Shown here piece after piece: positions 20,404-32,017 of a stretch of 34,122 nucleotides of DNA. The DNA comes from Paramacrobiotus richtersi. Taxonomy: Eukaryota; Tardigrada; Eutardigrada; Parachela; Macrobiotidae. Under the pieces are notes generated by a model, which was given only the letters and a program-made list of their open reading frames with translations, did no database searches and was not told where the DNA came from. Made by a program: the position numbers and the translations under genes. The stretch lies in assembly GCA_034698045.1 (NCBI GenBank), contig JAQGAU010000219.1:1-34122 (forward strand). The letters run 5' to 3'. Position 1 is the first letter of the stretch, and each line of letters begins with the position of its first letter.

Positions 20404-23400
20404 ATGGTTACAGACGTTTCGGGTTTTCCCACTTCGTTTCTCGAGCTTTTTGTCCGCGAAATGAGTGATGTGAGTTATACAGCGTATCCCGATATCAAAC
20501 TCGAATTCCCCAGGACGGTTCATGATATTGGCGATGCCACTGATATCAGTGATATGGACCCATCTCCGCAAGTTCTGCAGCAGGTTGTGGAAGATGGCGG
20601 TGTAATTGACATCATGGGATGCTACGAAGATCTCACGTATTCATCGGGCGAACGCACGTATGCTGCAGGAATGGGCCGTGATTACTTTTCCGATACTGAT
20701 TATTCGGAGGGGGCTCATGCTGAACAGCAGTTTTCTGGCGACGAACAGGTAAAAATATGTAGTGTATGGTAAAGTTCCCTGTATGCTTGTATGCTAATAG
20801 TATGGGATTGAACATGGCTTGATGTAATAAGTCCTGCCGCCATAAAAACCGCTTTCTTTGCGATCTCTGGTGGTGCGGGGCCATTTTTTTCGAAATTCCT
20901 ATTTTGTTGAACATTCGTTTAATCTGTTCCTCGCCAAATTCCGTTCTTCGGGCGGTTGTTGACAATGAAATCAGATGAGCTCTGTCCAAACCCTTGCACA
21001 GATCACATCTCAGTGTCAGTTCCCTGTAACATGTTTTGTCGCAATGTGTTTCTAATGGTATTAAATTTTCCATCAACAGGGAGATCCGTCTATGCGCCAT
21101 GAATTTGTGAAAGCGTGTGTACAAAATCGCTGTCTTTCATCCAGTTTGTTATCCTTTGTGAATCTGTACCACGGCGTACTATAACGTGTTATACTGTACC
21201 GTGATCTTTACATTTTCAAAAATTTAGTCAATTAATTATCCGTCCTACAGGAGACGGAGAACCTGTACGTAGGATCCCATCTCAACACACCAGTCTCGGA
21301 CTACTCCAACTGGAGCTCTCCCATCCCGACCACTCCACCAGCTGGCCAGCGATTGGCACCGATCCAGATCTTTCATTTTCCCGCAAACGATCACTGTCCG
21401 CCAGCCAGTGGTAACGTGCAGAACCATCTCGCCACGGCACCATCCAGCTCGTCGTCGTTCAACGCCAGCGCCTGGGAAGTGGTCCAGCCGAGTATGATGG
21501 CTCCTGTCCCGCGTAGTAAGGTGCAACAAGTGGAGGATGTGGCGTTTCGCCAAGCGCTGGTGGATGTGCAGCAAGCGCAGCAGCTGCTCCATCTTCCGCC
21601 AGGTAAATTTTATTTAACATTTTTATTAGCATTATTAATATAATTCAACTTTCGTTTATTACATTTATTCATTTTAATTAAATTTATTTATCAAAACGTA
21701 TTAGTGGACTAAGTAATTACTTGATTTGATTATTATTTAATTATAAAAAAATATTACCAAAAGTTTATTAAATTTTGACTACAATAATTGCAGTCCGCGA
21801 TAAATAATCATATCTGTTGAATTATTTAATAACAGTCGAATTAGTTTAATTCAGCATTTTCACCTTTAACGGTGGTATTTTCTTTTCAGGATAAGTTTTC
21901 TTTAATAAAAATGCTTGAAATTAAATGCAGCATCTTGATTGGATTGTGATATCAAGTAATCTTGCAGATCCCGTGTTTTGGACCAAAGAACACGTCCGTG
22001 CCTGGCTCGCCTGGACATACCGCCGTTACAACCTGGTCAACTGCGTCGATCTCACCCGCTTCGATTTCGAAGGCTCACAGCTCGTCTCGCTGCGAGAAAC
22101 TGACTTCCAACAGCTTGCGCCGGCCTGTGGGAGTTTTCTGTGGCACATGCTCGATGTGTGGTGTGCTGGTGAGTTCAACCGAAAATGTTGAGAATTAATC
22201 CGACAATTTTTAACAACTAAATTTAAACAAAAGGTACTCACAGTTTTTATCAACAATTATCAGAATTAATTAATTTTTAACAATAAAATGATTACGATTT
22301 TTTTGGAACAACATTTGGTAAAAAATGTTGCAAAAACATGCGAACATTTTTAAGAAATAAATAAAAAAATGTACTCACCGTGTTTATACCCAATCGACAA
22401 TATTGTTATCAAAATTAATTAATTTTTAAAAATAAAATGATTAAGATTTTGTTTTGGGGGGAAATTCCTCAGAAAACGAACTGAGAAACCGCCATTAATA
22501 TTTATTCCGCGAGATTGTCAGAATGTTTTTTTTTCAGCGGGACAGGATAGAAAACCACTGGAACCGCAGCATTTCGTTGTGACACCGCTTCCGAATTTCG
22601 ACATTACCCAGTTTATGCAGGCGCCACCCAGCGGACCGCAGATGTTCATGGACAATCGGTTTTTCATGTCGGGAGGCGGTCTTGTGACCGGTGGTGCTCC
22701 AGAGATGTTTGTGCAGAAGGACATGAAGCCGCTTCGCGGAAAAAAGATTAAACGTGAAGGTATGCGTTGGGACAAAAATACTGACTAGTGTGTGTGTGTT
22801 TGGGGCCGTATTCTGATCGATCAGTCCGAGTGCAGGTGTTGCATTTTTTTATTCTTTAATAATTAATTAAGTAGGCTGTTGACTGTATATAGTAGAGTGT
22901 TAATTGGTTGTTTTAATACGTAAAATTAACAAGTAACTATGCTGTTTTTGGACGACAGTCTTGTTAAGGTTGAATGCGAAATAACAAATTTTGAGTGTTG
23001 AAAACCAGCTGATAACAGTAAACCTCGATAAATAATTGAAATTCTTGTGATAATTTCATGTGATTTAATTTGATAATTTCCTAAGATGCGAATTATTCTG
23101 TAATTAACTCAATAATTATTGAAGAACTGTCTTTTTAGCGCCTGGTTATTTATCATCAAAATATTATTCGTTGATCGTCATTAGAGTTTTGAATATATTT
23201 ATTTGTTTATGTGAATTTATTCTAGACATAAGTCCAAATATTGTTGCCATCTGTTTGTATGGTGACCTTTATACTTCAACACCTGCTCATCGTATTTTCA
23301 TTTGTTTTTAGTGAAAAAAGAGATTCTTGACCCGGACTTTGATGTGGGCGGCTCTGGCAATTATCTGTGGCAGTTTCTCAAGGAATTGTTGAATCGACCG

Positions 23401-24074
23401 GAAGTGTTTTCATCCATCATCCACTGGACGGACCGTGACCAAGGTAAGCCGGAAAAATAATCTGTTTGAAAACTGTTGATCTCAAGTTCTCAACACAGGA
23501 TTTGATAGTTTTTTGCGTTATTATTGTGCTTCAAACTTCCTTATTTATCTATATATTTTTCAAAACAACATTCTTTTGATTTTTTGCTTTCACTCATCGT
23601 GATTTTCGCTGTTTTCCGTTGATTTTTTCTTTTCAGTTTTGCATTTATTGTCGCTCTTAGTGCAGCAGGAAATTTCCTTTCCATTTAGAAAGTTCCATTT
23701 AAAAAAGTTTTTTCTAAAGTGTAGAAAGTTTGTTTTAAATTTTACAAAGTTTGCTTTCAGTTGTAGAAAGTGTCGTTTCAGTTGTGAAATGTTTTTCTAA
23801 ATTTGTATAAGGTTTTCTTGAATTCTAGAAAGAATTTTCTTTAATTTCCCTTGAAATTCATGGTAACAATTTGTATTCGTTTTTTTTAGCGATTTTCCTC
23901 ATTGCGGATTCGGCGGAGGTGGCCCGCTTGTGGGGTCGACGGAAAAACTGTCCCATGATGAATTTCGACAAATTGAGCCGAAGCATCCGTCAGTATTACA
24001 AAAAGGGCATCATGAAGAAACCGCCGATCAAGCGCCGTCTGTACTACCAGTTCTGCGCGGCCTACGCTTATTAA
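20404..24074 (+). CDS. SPDEF-like: SPDEF/Ets98B-type ETS transcription factor
   Basis: Complete six-exon gene: 20404-20748, 21251-21602, 21968-22168, 22538-22759, 23312-23443 and 23890-24074, giving 478 aa, with all junctions GT-AG. The first intron is phase 0 and the other four are phase 1. Residues 1-115 are acidic (possible activation region). Residues ~116-232 are Ser/Pro/Gln-rich. Residues ~233-297 form a Pointed/SAM domain ([20 protein letters not shown]...LWHMLDVW). The ETS DNA-binding domain spans ~391-474, starting [20 protein letters not shown]. In the recognition helix, Arg448 and Arg451 ([14 protein letters not shown]) are the residues that read the GGA core in this family. [10 protein letters not shown] and a C-terminal ETS domain are hallmarks of the PDEF subgroup as opposed to ETS1, which has GLRYYY. 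It acts in the nucleus. The ETS domain is split by the last intron just after the HWTDRDQ segment. Nothing looks broken. Confidence 0.93.
22230..22465 (+). repeat. Diverged tandem duplication in an ETS intron
   Basis: Two ~140-bp units share TACTCAC, TTATCA, AATTAATTAATTTTTAA and AATAAAATGATTA in the same order (first ~22233-22300, second ~22370-22450), within the intron after the Pointed-domain exon. Confidence 0.6.
23684..23850 (+). repeat. Degenerate AGAAAGTTTG minisatellite in an ETS intron
   Basis: TAGAAAGTT, ACAAAGTTTG, TAGAAAGTGT, GTGAAATGTTT and TAGAAAGAATT recur at ~30-bp intervals just before the last ETS exon. They are imperfect tandem units. Confidence 0.5.
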
Positions 24075-25071
24075 TGGATACGGAATGGAGATCTGTGTTA
24101 CTGGAGAGTTTGTGTTAATTTATTGACTGTCATGGATCGGTAATTCACGGTTTTTTTCATCTTGTGATTTCTTTAGTCAGAAAGTTTTATTTTTGGGAAA
24201 AATGGTAAAGTTTCAATTTTGTGTGATTAATTTTGATTTGTCTATAAGGATGTTTTCATGGTGCGAACCACTCGCATTTTTTTGGTGCTTATAAGGTTTT
24301 TTTGAAAACGGGGCGAATCAGTTTTTGATGGGATTTTTTGTGGGCATTTTTTGTGGGTTTTATAGCAAAACAGTGGGTTGAGGTGTTAATTTGTGTATAT
24401 GACATTGTATGATTCGAAACACGATTAAAGGTGTTGCCATTAAATTGATCAGGTTTTATTTCTGTATTATTGTAAGGCGCATTTGAATGCAATTAAATGT
24501 CGGCGGTGACTATTGCCAGTAATGAATATTAAAATCCGGTACATTTGATGTAAAACTTTCCAGCGCAATCGTTCGTCAAAAATCATGAAGATATTTCTTT
24601 TGTAATCGATCTAATTGTCATAAAAGTTTCGTATTTTAAATGCGACAGAAACATTCACGAAACAGGAACATCAGGGATGATAGGAATTGTCCGTTACGTG
24701 TTCGTTAACAAACTGACCAGTGCAATTTCGAGTTGCAAAAAAATAATTTTTTTTACTGATGGATCTACAATAAACAGTGCGTAATTATCCGCAATCCTGT
24801 TTGACAATATTTTCTGCACGAAATTTTGTGGTACACATCTTTTTCACTTTTATTAACTTTAAACAACTGAAATGAGTTACGAAAGCTCTAATAAAAACTG
24901 TGTACACCGCGAAATTCAGAATGCGTGGCAGATGAAATCCCTGTAGCCATAAAGGCTGAGATCGCATCGTACTTTTTCGTACGATGTTCGAAATGTTGCG
25001 GATCATTCTGTTCTGTTTATCTGAGTTCACCAGCAAAATCTGCAAAACATACTGATTAAACGTTTACGGAA
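24075..25071. other. Intergenic region between ETS and MAN1B1
   Basis: The 3' UTR of the ETS gene plus the MAN1B1 upstream region. Candidate poly(A) signals are ATTAAA at 24424 and AATAAA at 24769. No other ORF or repeat is supported. Confidence 0.45.
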
Positions 25072-28000
25072 ATGGAAATACTAAAACTACACGAGGTACC
25101 CACCTATCCACTCCCATCCATCCAGTACTCGGGACTAAAACCCCTTCGTTCCCAGAAGCATTTCCTTTCGCGTTTTCCCAAACCATGCAACCATCAGACA
25201 ATCATCCGCATCTTCCTAATCTTCTCTTTACTAGTTCTAATCCTGCTGTCCTTGTTTATTCGCACCCACACCCGTTACGTTCCCATCATCGTCCCCTTCC
25301 TGGATGATCCCGGGAGCAAGGTTCTCCACCAGGAAACCATCATCAAAGTCTCACCCAAGAGGAGATTCTCCAACAGTATTTCGTCGGGGAAACCCGTGGT
25401 GTTTGACGGGCCGAAGAACGACCGGCAGAGAAAGGTCATGCAGGGTTTTTTGCATGCGTGGAAGGGGTACAAGCTGCATGCGTGGGGACATGATGAACTG
25501 TTGCCTGTGTCGAAGCAGTATCGGGACTGGATGCGTGCGGGTTTGACGATTATCGATTCACTGGATACGCTGTGGATTATGGGACTGAAGAAAGGTCACT
25601 GCATTTAAGGTTGCTGTTATTTTGAATTTAATAGCACTGTATAGCACAGATACGAATATTTTACTAAATATCCATGTATTTTGACACTATTATTTTCCCA
25701 ACAATGATTTTTGCTAATATTGTTTGGCGGAGTTACTGCTCAAAATATGCCATAATTAAAAAATATTAGTTTCCACAGTTTTTCTTGTTTACGGTTTACC
25801 GAAAATTACCCACCGCGCGCATCCATAAAAATTTTTTTATTCAGTTAATTGACAAAATTACAATTTATTAAACAGATTGTATAACATTATACAACATAAA
25901 ATTATTGTTATTTAAACAGATCTATAGATGCTTAAATTTTGGGCGATTTATTCCTTACGGTTACGCATGATTAGTTATACTTCTTATACTAAAAAATATA
26001 TTTGTTTACTGCAGAATTTAAACTGGCGAAAATGTGGGTCAGGCAGCAGTTGACCTTTAACGAAGAGATCTTTGTGAATTTTTTCGAGGCCACCATCCGG
26101 ATACTGGGCGGACTGCTGAGTGCCTATCATCTGTCTGGAGATGCCATTTTTGGTGAGCATGCCGTAGATCTCGGTGAACGTCTCCTCGGTGCGTTCAGTA
26201 CACCCTCCGGATTCCCCATGCAGAACCTGCATTTACGCAAAAACTCCAGTCAACACAGTCCGCCATGGGCGTTGCAGCTGATGCCCATTGCGGAAGCCAG
26301 TACGTTTCAGTTGGAATTTAATGATCTTTCGCACATTTCCGGTCGTCAGATATTTCGGGTATGCGAACATTTCGGTTACAGAGTTTTAGTTTTGTGATGT
26401 AAAAAAATTGTAAATACTGTTATATCTAAAAAAATATGTGCAAAAATTGTTAAATTATTCATAATATTTTTACTTAAACAAAACAAGCGAATAATAAATA
26501 AGTTATGTGTACAGAAATGAGAAGCCATCTTTTACGGCTGTGGCAACGCGCGATAGACAAGGTTAATCGTAATGAGAAACGTTTAAAGCAATCTGTTGAT
26601 TCATGAATTAAACTATTTTAATTTATTAAATAATTTTGTGGAACAATGTATTAAATAATTTAAACCGTTCATTTGTTTAAATCACTTTTTTCAGTTTATT
26701 TACAAAAATTTAAACAATTTATTTCAACATTTTTTCAGCAATTTAAACAATTTATTAATATTGAACTTGCATTGAAAGATAATGACCTTGCATTGGAACG
26801 TAGTGTAGTGGCTCGCAACATGGAAGTTGAGCGTGAACAGCGAAACTGGGCACTAGTATGTACCTGCAATAATTATCAGACTAATAATAAGATTATCACA
26901 CTTTTTCTGACGCTGTACAGTTTCTCCTCGGCTATTTAGCTGCTGAAAAAGGTTTGCTTTTATCAGTTAAAGTGTGATCACAAATTCAACATGTGGAACA
27001 TGTGTGAACATGTGGAATAAATTTCTAAAAAAATTTGCATGCCTTTTTGTAATAGACACTGAACAAAACGTCCATGGATTAGTTAATTAACGGATTTTTG
27101 AGGAAGAATGACATCTCAGCGAAAACTGGGTCGGGTGTTAATTTTCACATTAGTATTTCCTTATCAGGCTTGAAAATTATGGATAATGAGCTAAAGAAGA
27201 CATTTTATTACAAACATGTAAAATTTGATTACTGGTCATTCTTCAAAAGAAATACCAACAGAAACTGTCAAATGTTAAAGTTGTACTATTTTCTCCGCAA
27301 TATTCGTGAACGGACTAAACGTATAAAAACTAGGTTTGCATAATATTAATTAACATTTACTCCGCAGGATCTGGCTACCAATGTCTCAAAATACATCCAC
27401 ATCCAGGATAAATTGGACGGTTTAGTCCCTTTCTACATCGACACCATAACCGGGAAATTCCGCACATCCATCTTCACAATGGGGGGCGGCGCTGATTCCC
27501 ATTACGAGTACCTGATCAAGCAGTGGATCCAGAATGGCAAGCAAGACGACTGGTTACGGGATGATTTCATTGAAGCCGTTAACGGCGCACGCAAACATTT
27601 GATCGGGCAGTCGGTCCCCAACGGCTTGACCTTCATCGGGGAAATGGGGAGTAAGCGGGATCGGCGGGCTAAGATGGATGAATTGGCGTGTTTCCTACCG
27701 GGGACGTTGGCGTTGGGTTATATGAATGGGGTAATTAGTAATTACACACGTTAGTTACACACGTTAAAACATAACGTTAACTTAGTGCATAGTAAAAATA
27801 TGTTCAATAAAAGAATCGTCTACTTCGTGGTGACCTTTTGGGGTAACGTTTTACTGCTAAAATACTGTAATGACGCAAAAGACCTTTGATTCAGTTACAA
27901 CGCGCTGTGTGTAGCCATTTGATATAATTAAACTTAGAACAAATCCTAGAGGTTTGCAAAAAATTAATGATCTTATGATTCGCTTGTTTCTCCTTTTCCA

Positions 28001-29049
28001 GTTTCAGATTGTGTTCATATACATTGTTATGGCACGTATGCACCAGATCGTATATATTCTCTGATTCAGTTCGCTGGCAAAGTTGCCAACAATTTTCCAC
28101 TGGGATTTTGTATGGTTTTAATTTGTCCAGTTTTTCTTTAATGAGTTCGACTCGGAGCGCTTTTAGTTCAGCACAGTATACGGCGTAAACAATAAAGAGC
28201 ATTCGGAATATAAATACCTTCGTTTTAGAAGTGGAGCCGAATTATTTTCAATTGGTAATTCGTATTGCTTCAAATTTTTTTCCGAAATACGGGTATATCC
28301 GCTGATTACCAGCAACGCAAAAATTAATATTGTGGTGTTAATTATGACAATCCGTACGTATAAAGCAAAATTATTGGTTAACTATAAATATAAATATTAT
28401 ATTTATTATCGTAAATTATGTTATTCGTTATTGGTTTTATTCTATATTGGAAAAAAGTCAACAACGTTCAAAACAACTGGCTCTGCAACAAAAACCGGTT
28501 TTGTTAGTTCTCCAGTGTAATCAGAATATATTTCCTTTTTCCCAGCTATCGGAAGACCACCTCGACCTGGCCGAATCCCTCCTGGCCACCTGCCACGAAA
28601 TGCACACCCGCACCTTAACCCACCTCTCCCCGGACATCATCCACTTCCGGACGGCCTCCCTATCCCTCACCAGCTCCATTCCCGCCGACGCCAACGACAT
28701 GTACATCCACCCGCAGAGCGCCTTCACCGTGCTACGCCCGGAGTTCGTCGAGAGCCTATTCTACCTGTACCGGGCCACCGGGAACGAGACCTACCGGGAA
28801 TGGGGCTGGGAGTTCTTTACCGCCATGGAGCGGCACGCCAAAGTCTCAACGGGAGGGTACTCGTCGATTAGGAATGTTAACAGTACTCCGGTGACGTTGG
28901 ATGATCGGATGGAGAGTTTTGTACTGGCGGAGACGTTTAAGTATCTGTATTTGTTGTTTGGGAATGAGGAGGTGGTGCCGTTGGAACGGTGGGTGTTTAA
29001 TACGGAGGCACATCCGCTACCTGTTAGAAATGTTGCAAGTCTTGATTGA
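25072..29049 (+). CDS. MAN1B1: ER mannosyl-oligosaccharide alpha-1,2-mannosidase (GH47)
   Basis: Trims one mannose from Man9GlcNAc2 on ER glycoproteins, a step in N-glycan maturation and in marking misfolded proteins for degradation. Four exons, 25072-25594, 26015-26358, 27368-27730 and 28546-29049 (phases 1, 0, 0), give 577 aa, close to known MAN1B1 lengths. A short cytosolic tail is followed by one membrane anchor at residues 44-63 ([20 protein letters not shown]), typical of a type II protein. The catalytic domain fills the rest: [113 protein letters not shown] and [16 protein letters not shown]. The end is FNTEAHPLP, where Thr563 should be the Ca2+-binding Thr and Glu564 lies in the active site (family knowledge). 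ER-type features ([17 protein letters not shown]-like motif) favour MAN1B1 over Golgi MAN1A. No broken residue is noticed. Confidence 0.94.
26695..26765 (+). repeat. Short tandem ATTTAAACAATTTAT units in MAN1B1 intron 2
   Basis: The ~38-bp unit containing AATTTAAACAATTTATT is repeated directly, within AT-rich intron sequence. An open frame across it (26673-26939) is intronic and low-complexity at its start. Confidence 0.45.
27891..28202 (-). CDS. Small secreted-type protein nested in MAN1B1 intron 3
   Basis: Uninterrupted 103-codon frame with ATG at 28202, antisense inside the intron between MAN1B1 exons 3 and 4. The N-terminus [11 protein letters not shown] is signal-peptide-like. The mature part is charged and probably helical ([40 protein letters not shown]) and carries five Cys (NCWQLC, HTCHNN, RICSKF, ARCN), as in small secreted helical proteins. 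In an AT-rich intron a 103-codon frame with such composition is unlikely by chance. A TATTTATA word lies ~10-20 nt upstream. No homologue is recognised and no poly(A) signal was found downstream on this strand. It might be only part of a spliced gene. Confidence 0.5.
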   Translation of the reverse strand: MLFIVYAVYCAELKALRVELIKEKLDKLKPYKIPVENCWQLCQRTESENIYDLVHTCHNNVYEHNLKLEKEKQANHKIINFLQTSRICSKFNYIKWLHTARCN

Positions 29050-29269
29050 ATATGTCTGTTTTGGGGTTTGGGAATTAAAATGAACGTTATGGAGAAATTA
29101 TGTGTAATATGTTGTACAGTTGTACTTTTAACGACACTGTTAACAAGTAAGTACCGGTGCGATGAATTTCTCACGAGTCAGTACGTACTTCAGTATAACA
29201 TGTACAAGAAAACAAACCACAATCAGTTACTGTTGACAGCATTTGACTATCAGTCATAATTGTGGCCAT

Positions 29270-29275
29270 AATAAA
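29270..29275 (+). terminator. MAN1B1 poly(A) signal
   Basis: AATAAA lies 221 nt after the MAN1B1 stop and is the first such hexamer on this strand after the gene. Confidence 0.6.
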
Positions 29276-29287
29276 TGGTAATGACAA

Positions 29288-29615
29288 TTATCGAACAGAT
29301 TTCATGGTTTGAAACACATCGTAGCGTATGTTAACATAATGCTGCACGTAACAAACTTTACGCGCTGGTCCTCGATCATAAACAATTCTGACTCTGCCGG
29401 GTAATTTTACAAAATTGATACTAATGCAGCACTGCAGCATACTGATTTTTTTGGCTGCTCTCATGATCGTATTGGATTTCAACTGACTATAACGTCGACA
29501 GCGTAGCTGCGGATACAGCCACGGTATTATGACCGTTTTCGTAGTGCAACGGCTCAAGTTGATGGCAATATTCAAGTCCGCTTGATCTGATACGAACATA
29601 AACAGTGCGAAGCAG
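29288..29615 (-). CDS. Cys-containing terminal exon, unrecognised
   Basis: After an AAAATTTAG acceptor at 29616 the frame (entered in phase 2) runs 108 residues to TAA. It is rich in basic residues and has six Cys, including SRCTTKTVIIPWLYPQLRCR, ISMLQCCISINFVKLPG and ARKVCYVQHY. The spacing and the alternating hydrophobic strands recall small secreted cystine-knot-like proteins, but no family motif is secure. The frame also extends to 29647 through a TTG, which I do not accept as a start. Upstream exons on this strand were not found. It converges on MAN1B1, with stops ~240 bp apart. Confidence 0.4.
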
Positions 29616-29918
29616 CTAAATTTTGACTTGTTCTCCCTTTTTTTCAAAATTGAACATGCTTTTAGGTAAATTATCCAAGATTGGATTTAATTTTAAGTAC
29701 CGCTGAAATTAATTATTTAACATATTTATTTATTATTTATAAATCATATTATATAGATTATTTATACATCAAAGGCATTAACCGTTGATATTCGATGAGG
29801 TACCGCTTTTTTGTGTTTGTTTACTTTTGGTCGTTTTAGTGCCTTGTTTTTCCTCAGATATATTATATAAGATAAACGTTTTCCGAAACTGACCACGCTG
29901 ACCATCAACAGCATACAA

Positions 29919-29926
29919 TATAAAAG
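29919..29926 (+). promoter_or_regulatory. Possible TATA box of the hydrophilin-like gene
   Basis: TATAAAAG lies ~355 bp before the hydrophilin start codon. The distance would need a long 5' UTR or a 5' UTR intron, so the assignment is tentative. Confidence 0.3.
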
Positions 29927-30280
29927 TGTTTCATATTTGTCTCTTCCGTACCAGAAAATTGTCGTCTGGGTTGTGTTTTATGACATCAATTATATCGGGT
30001 AGTTTCCGGTTAATTTTTTAACGATCAACCGATTTCATTAAGCAGCATTCGAATTTGCCCAATATCGGCGAATTGCAGTGGGGAAGATCCCATGTTCACA
30101 GTGGGATATTCTCCGATCGACCGGCGCTTAGCAACATCAGCCCATATGCATCCTTACACTAGCTCTCCGATTTTCCACACCCACCCAGTCAGTCGTAACC
30201 TTTTTGTTAGCGAAACATACCAGTTTATCTAGAAACAGGTTTTTCTTTCTTAAACGTGTAACCAAACGATTAACGTAACT

Positions 30281-30475
30281 ATGGATCACGCCAAGACCGA
30301 GGTGAAGGAGAAGACGGAGATGAAGGACGGGAAGCTGCAGCATGAGTTCAACAAGGAGACCAAGGCGGGCGGAGAGACCGCCGATGGGCAGGATAAGAAG
30401 GAGCACACCAAGGAGCACCACAAGGTCAAGGACGGCAAGGAGACCCACACCTACGAGTCCGATAAGAAGAACTGA
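30281..30475 (+). CDS. Short hydrophilin/LEA-like disordered protein (64 aa)
   Basis: Single-exon frame, ATG to TGA. It encodes 15 Lys, 10 Glu, 6 Asp, 6 His and 5 Gly in 64 residues, with no Cys, Trp, Pro, Ile or Arg and only one Phe and one Tyr. Gly is about 8%. This meets the usual description of hydrophilins, small proteins linked to desiccation and osmotic tolerance. KEKTEMKDGKLQHEFNKETK and DKKEHTKEHHKVKDGKETHT are loosely repetitive. Codons end almost entirely in G or C (AAG, GAG, GAC), unlike the AT-rich surroundings, which suggests strong expression. No signal peptide is present, so it is probably cytosolic or nuclear. The minus-strand frame over it is a by-product of the codon bias. 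Protective function is inference from composition. Confidence 0.72.
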   Translation: MDHAKTEVKEKTEMKDGKLQHEFNKETKAGGETADGQDKKEHTKEHHKVKDGKETHTYESDKKN

Positions 30476-30578
30476 AAAGTTGTATATGGTACATGCTGCT
30501 TTTTCGCATGCTGCACAACGACCTGTGCTTTAGTTGAATACCATACCTAAAATTTGTGTACTTGTATACTTGTCTAGT

Positions 30579-30600
30579 AACTAGACTCTAGAGTCTAGTT
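30579..30600. repeat. Perfect 22-bp palindrome in the hydrophilin 3' UTR
   Basis: Arms AACTAGACTCT and AGAGTCTAGTT are exact reverse complements with no spacer, ~100 bp after the stop codon and before the poly(A) signal. Confidence 0.75.
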
Positions 30601-30664
30601 GCATATAAAATTGTTCTGGTCATCTGAATAATATTGTGTAATTACTCATGCTGTGGGACAAATG

Positions 30665-30674
30665 AATAAATAAA
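30665..30674 (+). terminator. Poly(A) signal of the hydrophilin-like gene
   Basis: Two overlapping AATAAA hexamers (AATAAATAAA) lie ~190 nt after the stop. Confidence 0.65.
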
Positions 30675-30689
30675 CTGAAATTACCTACC

Positions 30690-32017
30690 GGGCACAGAAT
30701 TTCATCGTGCACAAAATAAGAGGTGCATTAAATTTTATTCTAGAAATGCAAATTTTGTGCAATTACAGATTTAATAAAAAAAAAATACAAATAAACAAAT
30801 TAAACAAATTTAAAACAATCATATACAACTAAACGAGTTAAATACACAAAATAAACGGAGTAACAAAATATATTGAAATTCGTTGATAAACGATAGTTAT
30901 AAGCATTATCAGCTAATAATATCCGTCAATAATAATTAAGTGTTAAGAATCGAGTCCGTTCTGCCGATTCTGATAAGTGATTTATTTGAGTACATTCGTA
31001 TCTTAGGCTAGTTAGACGCGGGTCTTGACTCTTGTAAGTAAAAACACTAATATTAAATTTGCATCTAGAGTACAAAAATAAAGCTATTGTACAAAGAAAT
31101 TGACAGTTTTATGTAATTGTTATAAAGTTTTACCACAGAAATACAATCACGGTAAAATTACTTTAATAAGTTACGTACAGTATATGTATACTATATACGT
31201 TATCAGTTCACAGCTGGTTGTTTTTGCTTCTAATGGGCTGTATCAACAAATATAGAAAACAAACACGAACAAACTGTAAGTAACACATTTTTTCAGTTAA
31301 CAGCCGGTCACCATTTTTTTCGATGCGTAATAACAGATGTACACATAAAATTTGTTAGAAAGCAAGTGAAACTGTAATTATTAATTACAGTTATGGAAAA
31401 GTTAACAACGTGCACATAATATTATGCATTCTGTACCGCAGTCCATGGTAAGTGCATACGTAGTACATACCGCAGTTCTGTATAACGCAACGATTATAAT
31501 AATTGTTTGAACGAGACCTACATACATGATGAATTTGCTACATATACTTACAACAAGCCGGACTAAATTTGTAAATTGAAAGGTATACGAGTACCTAAAC
31601 TTTTTCATCCGTGGTGAATACTAAAAAATTCTTCTGTTCTTACGAATGGCCAACATGCTTACTGGAATGATAATTGCAGAAGAAGATGAACCGCAACAAT
31701 CATTAACCATTCCGAAATACCAGATAGCAGCTGATTTTCACTTCCAACAGTACAGTTTTATGATCTGACAGACGATGATTACAGCGGGTATTTGCAAGCA
31801 TAATTCGAAAAGTATGTTTCACATAGTGATTAACCGATGCCGTTGTAACATATCAGCAATAAACGCGCGAAATTATTACTATTATTACAAAGCAAAATCA
31901 TTAAATTCATGAAATCCATATAATATAAGAAACCGACAATACGTGCTTGTTTTAAACAACCTTTCGAGTATTTCTCTTTGTTTCCGACAGTCGCATTTTT
32001 GAAAAACCTCCGAGAAG
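30690..32017. other. AT-rich intergenic region
   Basis: Mostly low-complexity AT-rich DNA. One short ATG-started frame at 31646-31768 (40 aa, containing GMIIAEEDEPQQSLTIPKYQ) looks protein-like and could be an exon, but has no support beyond composition. Nothing else is seen. Confidence 0.35.

Noticed and set aside
30137-30448. Leu-rich - strand frame of 103 codons
   Set aside because: It is the complement of the Lys/Glu-rich hydrophilin codons (CTT and CTC from AAG and GAG), a standard shadow effect.
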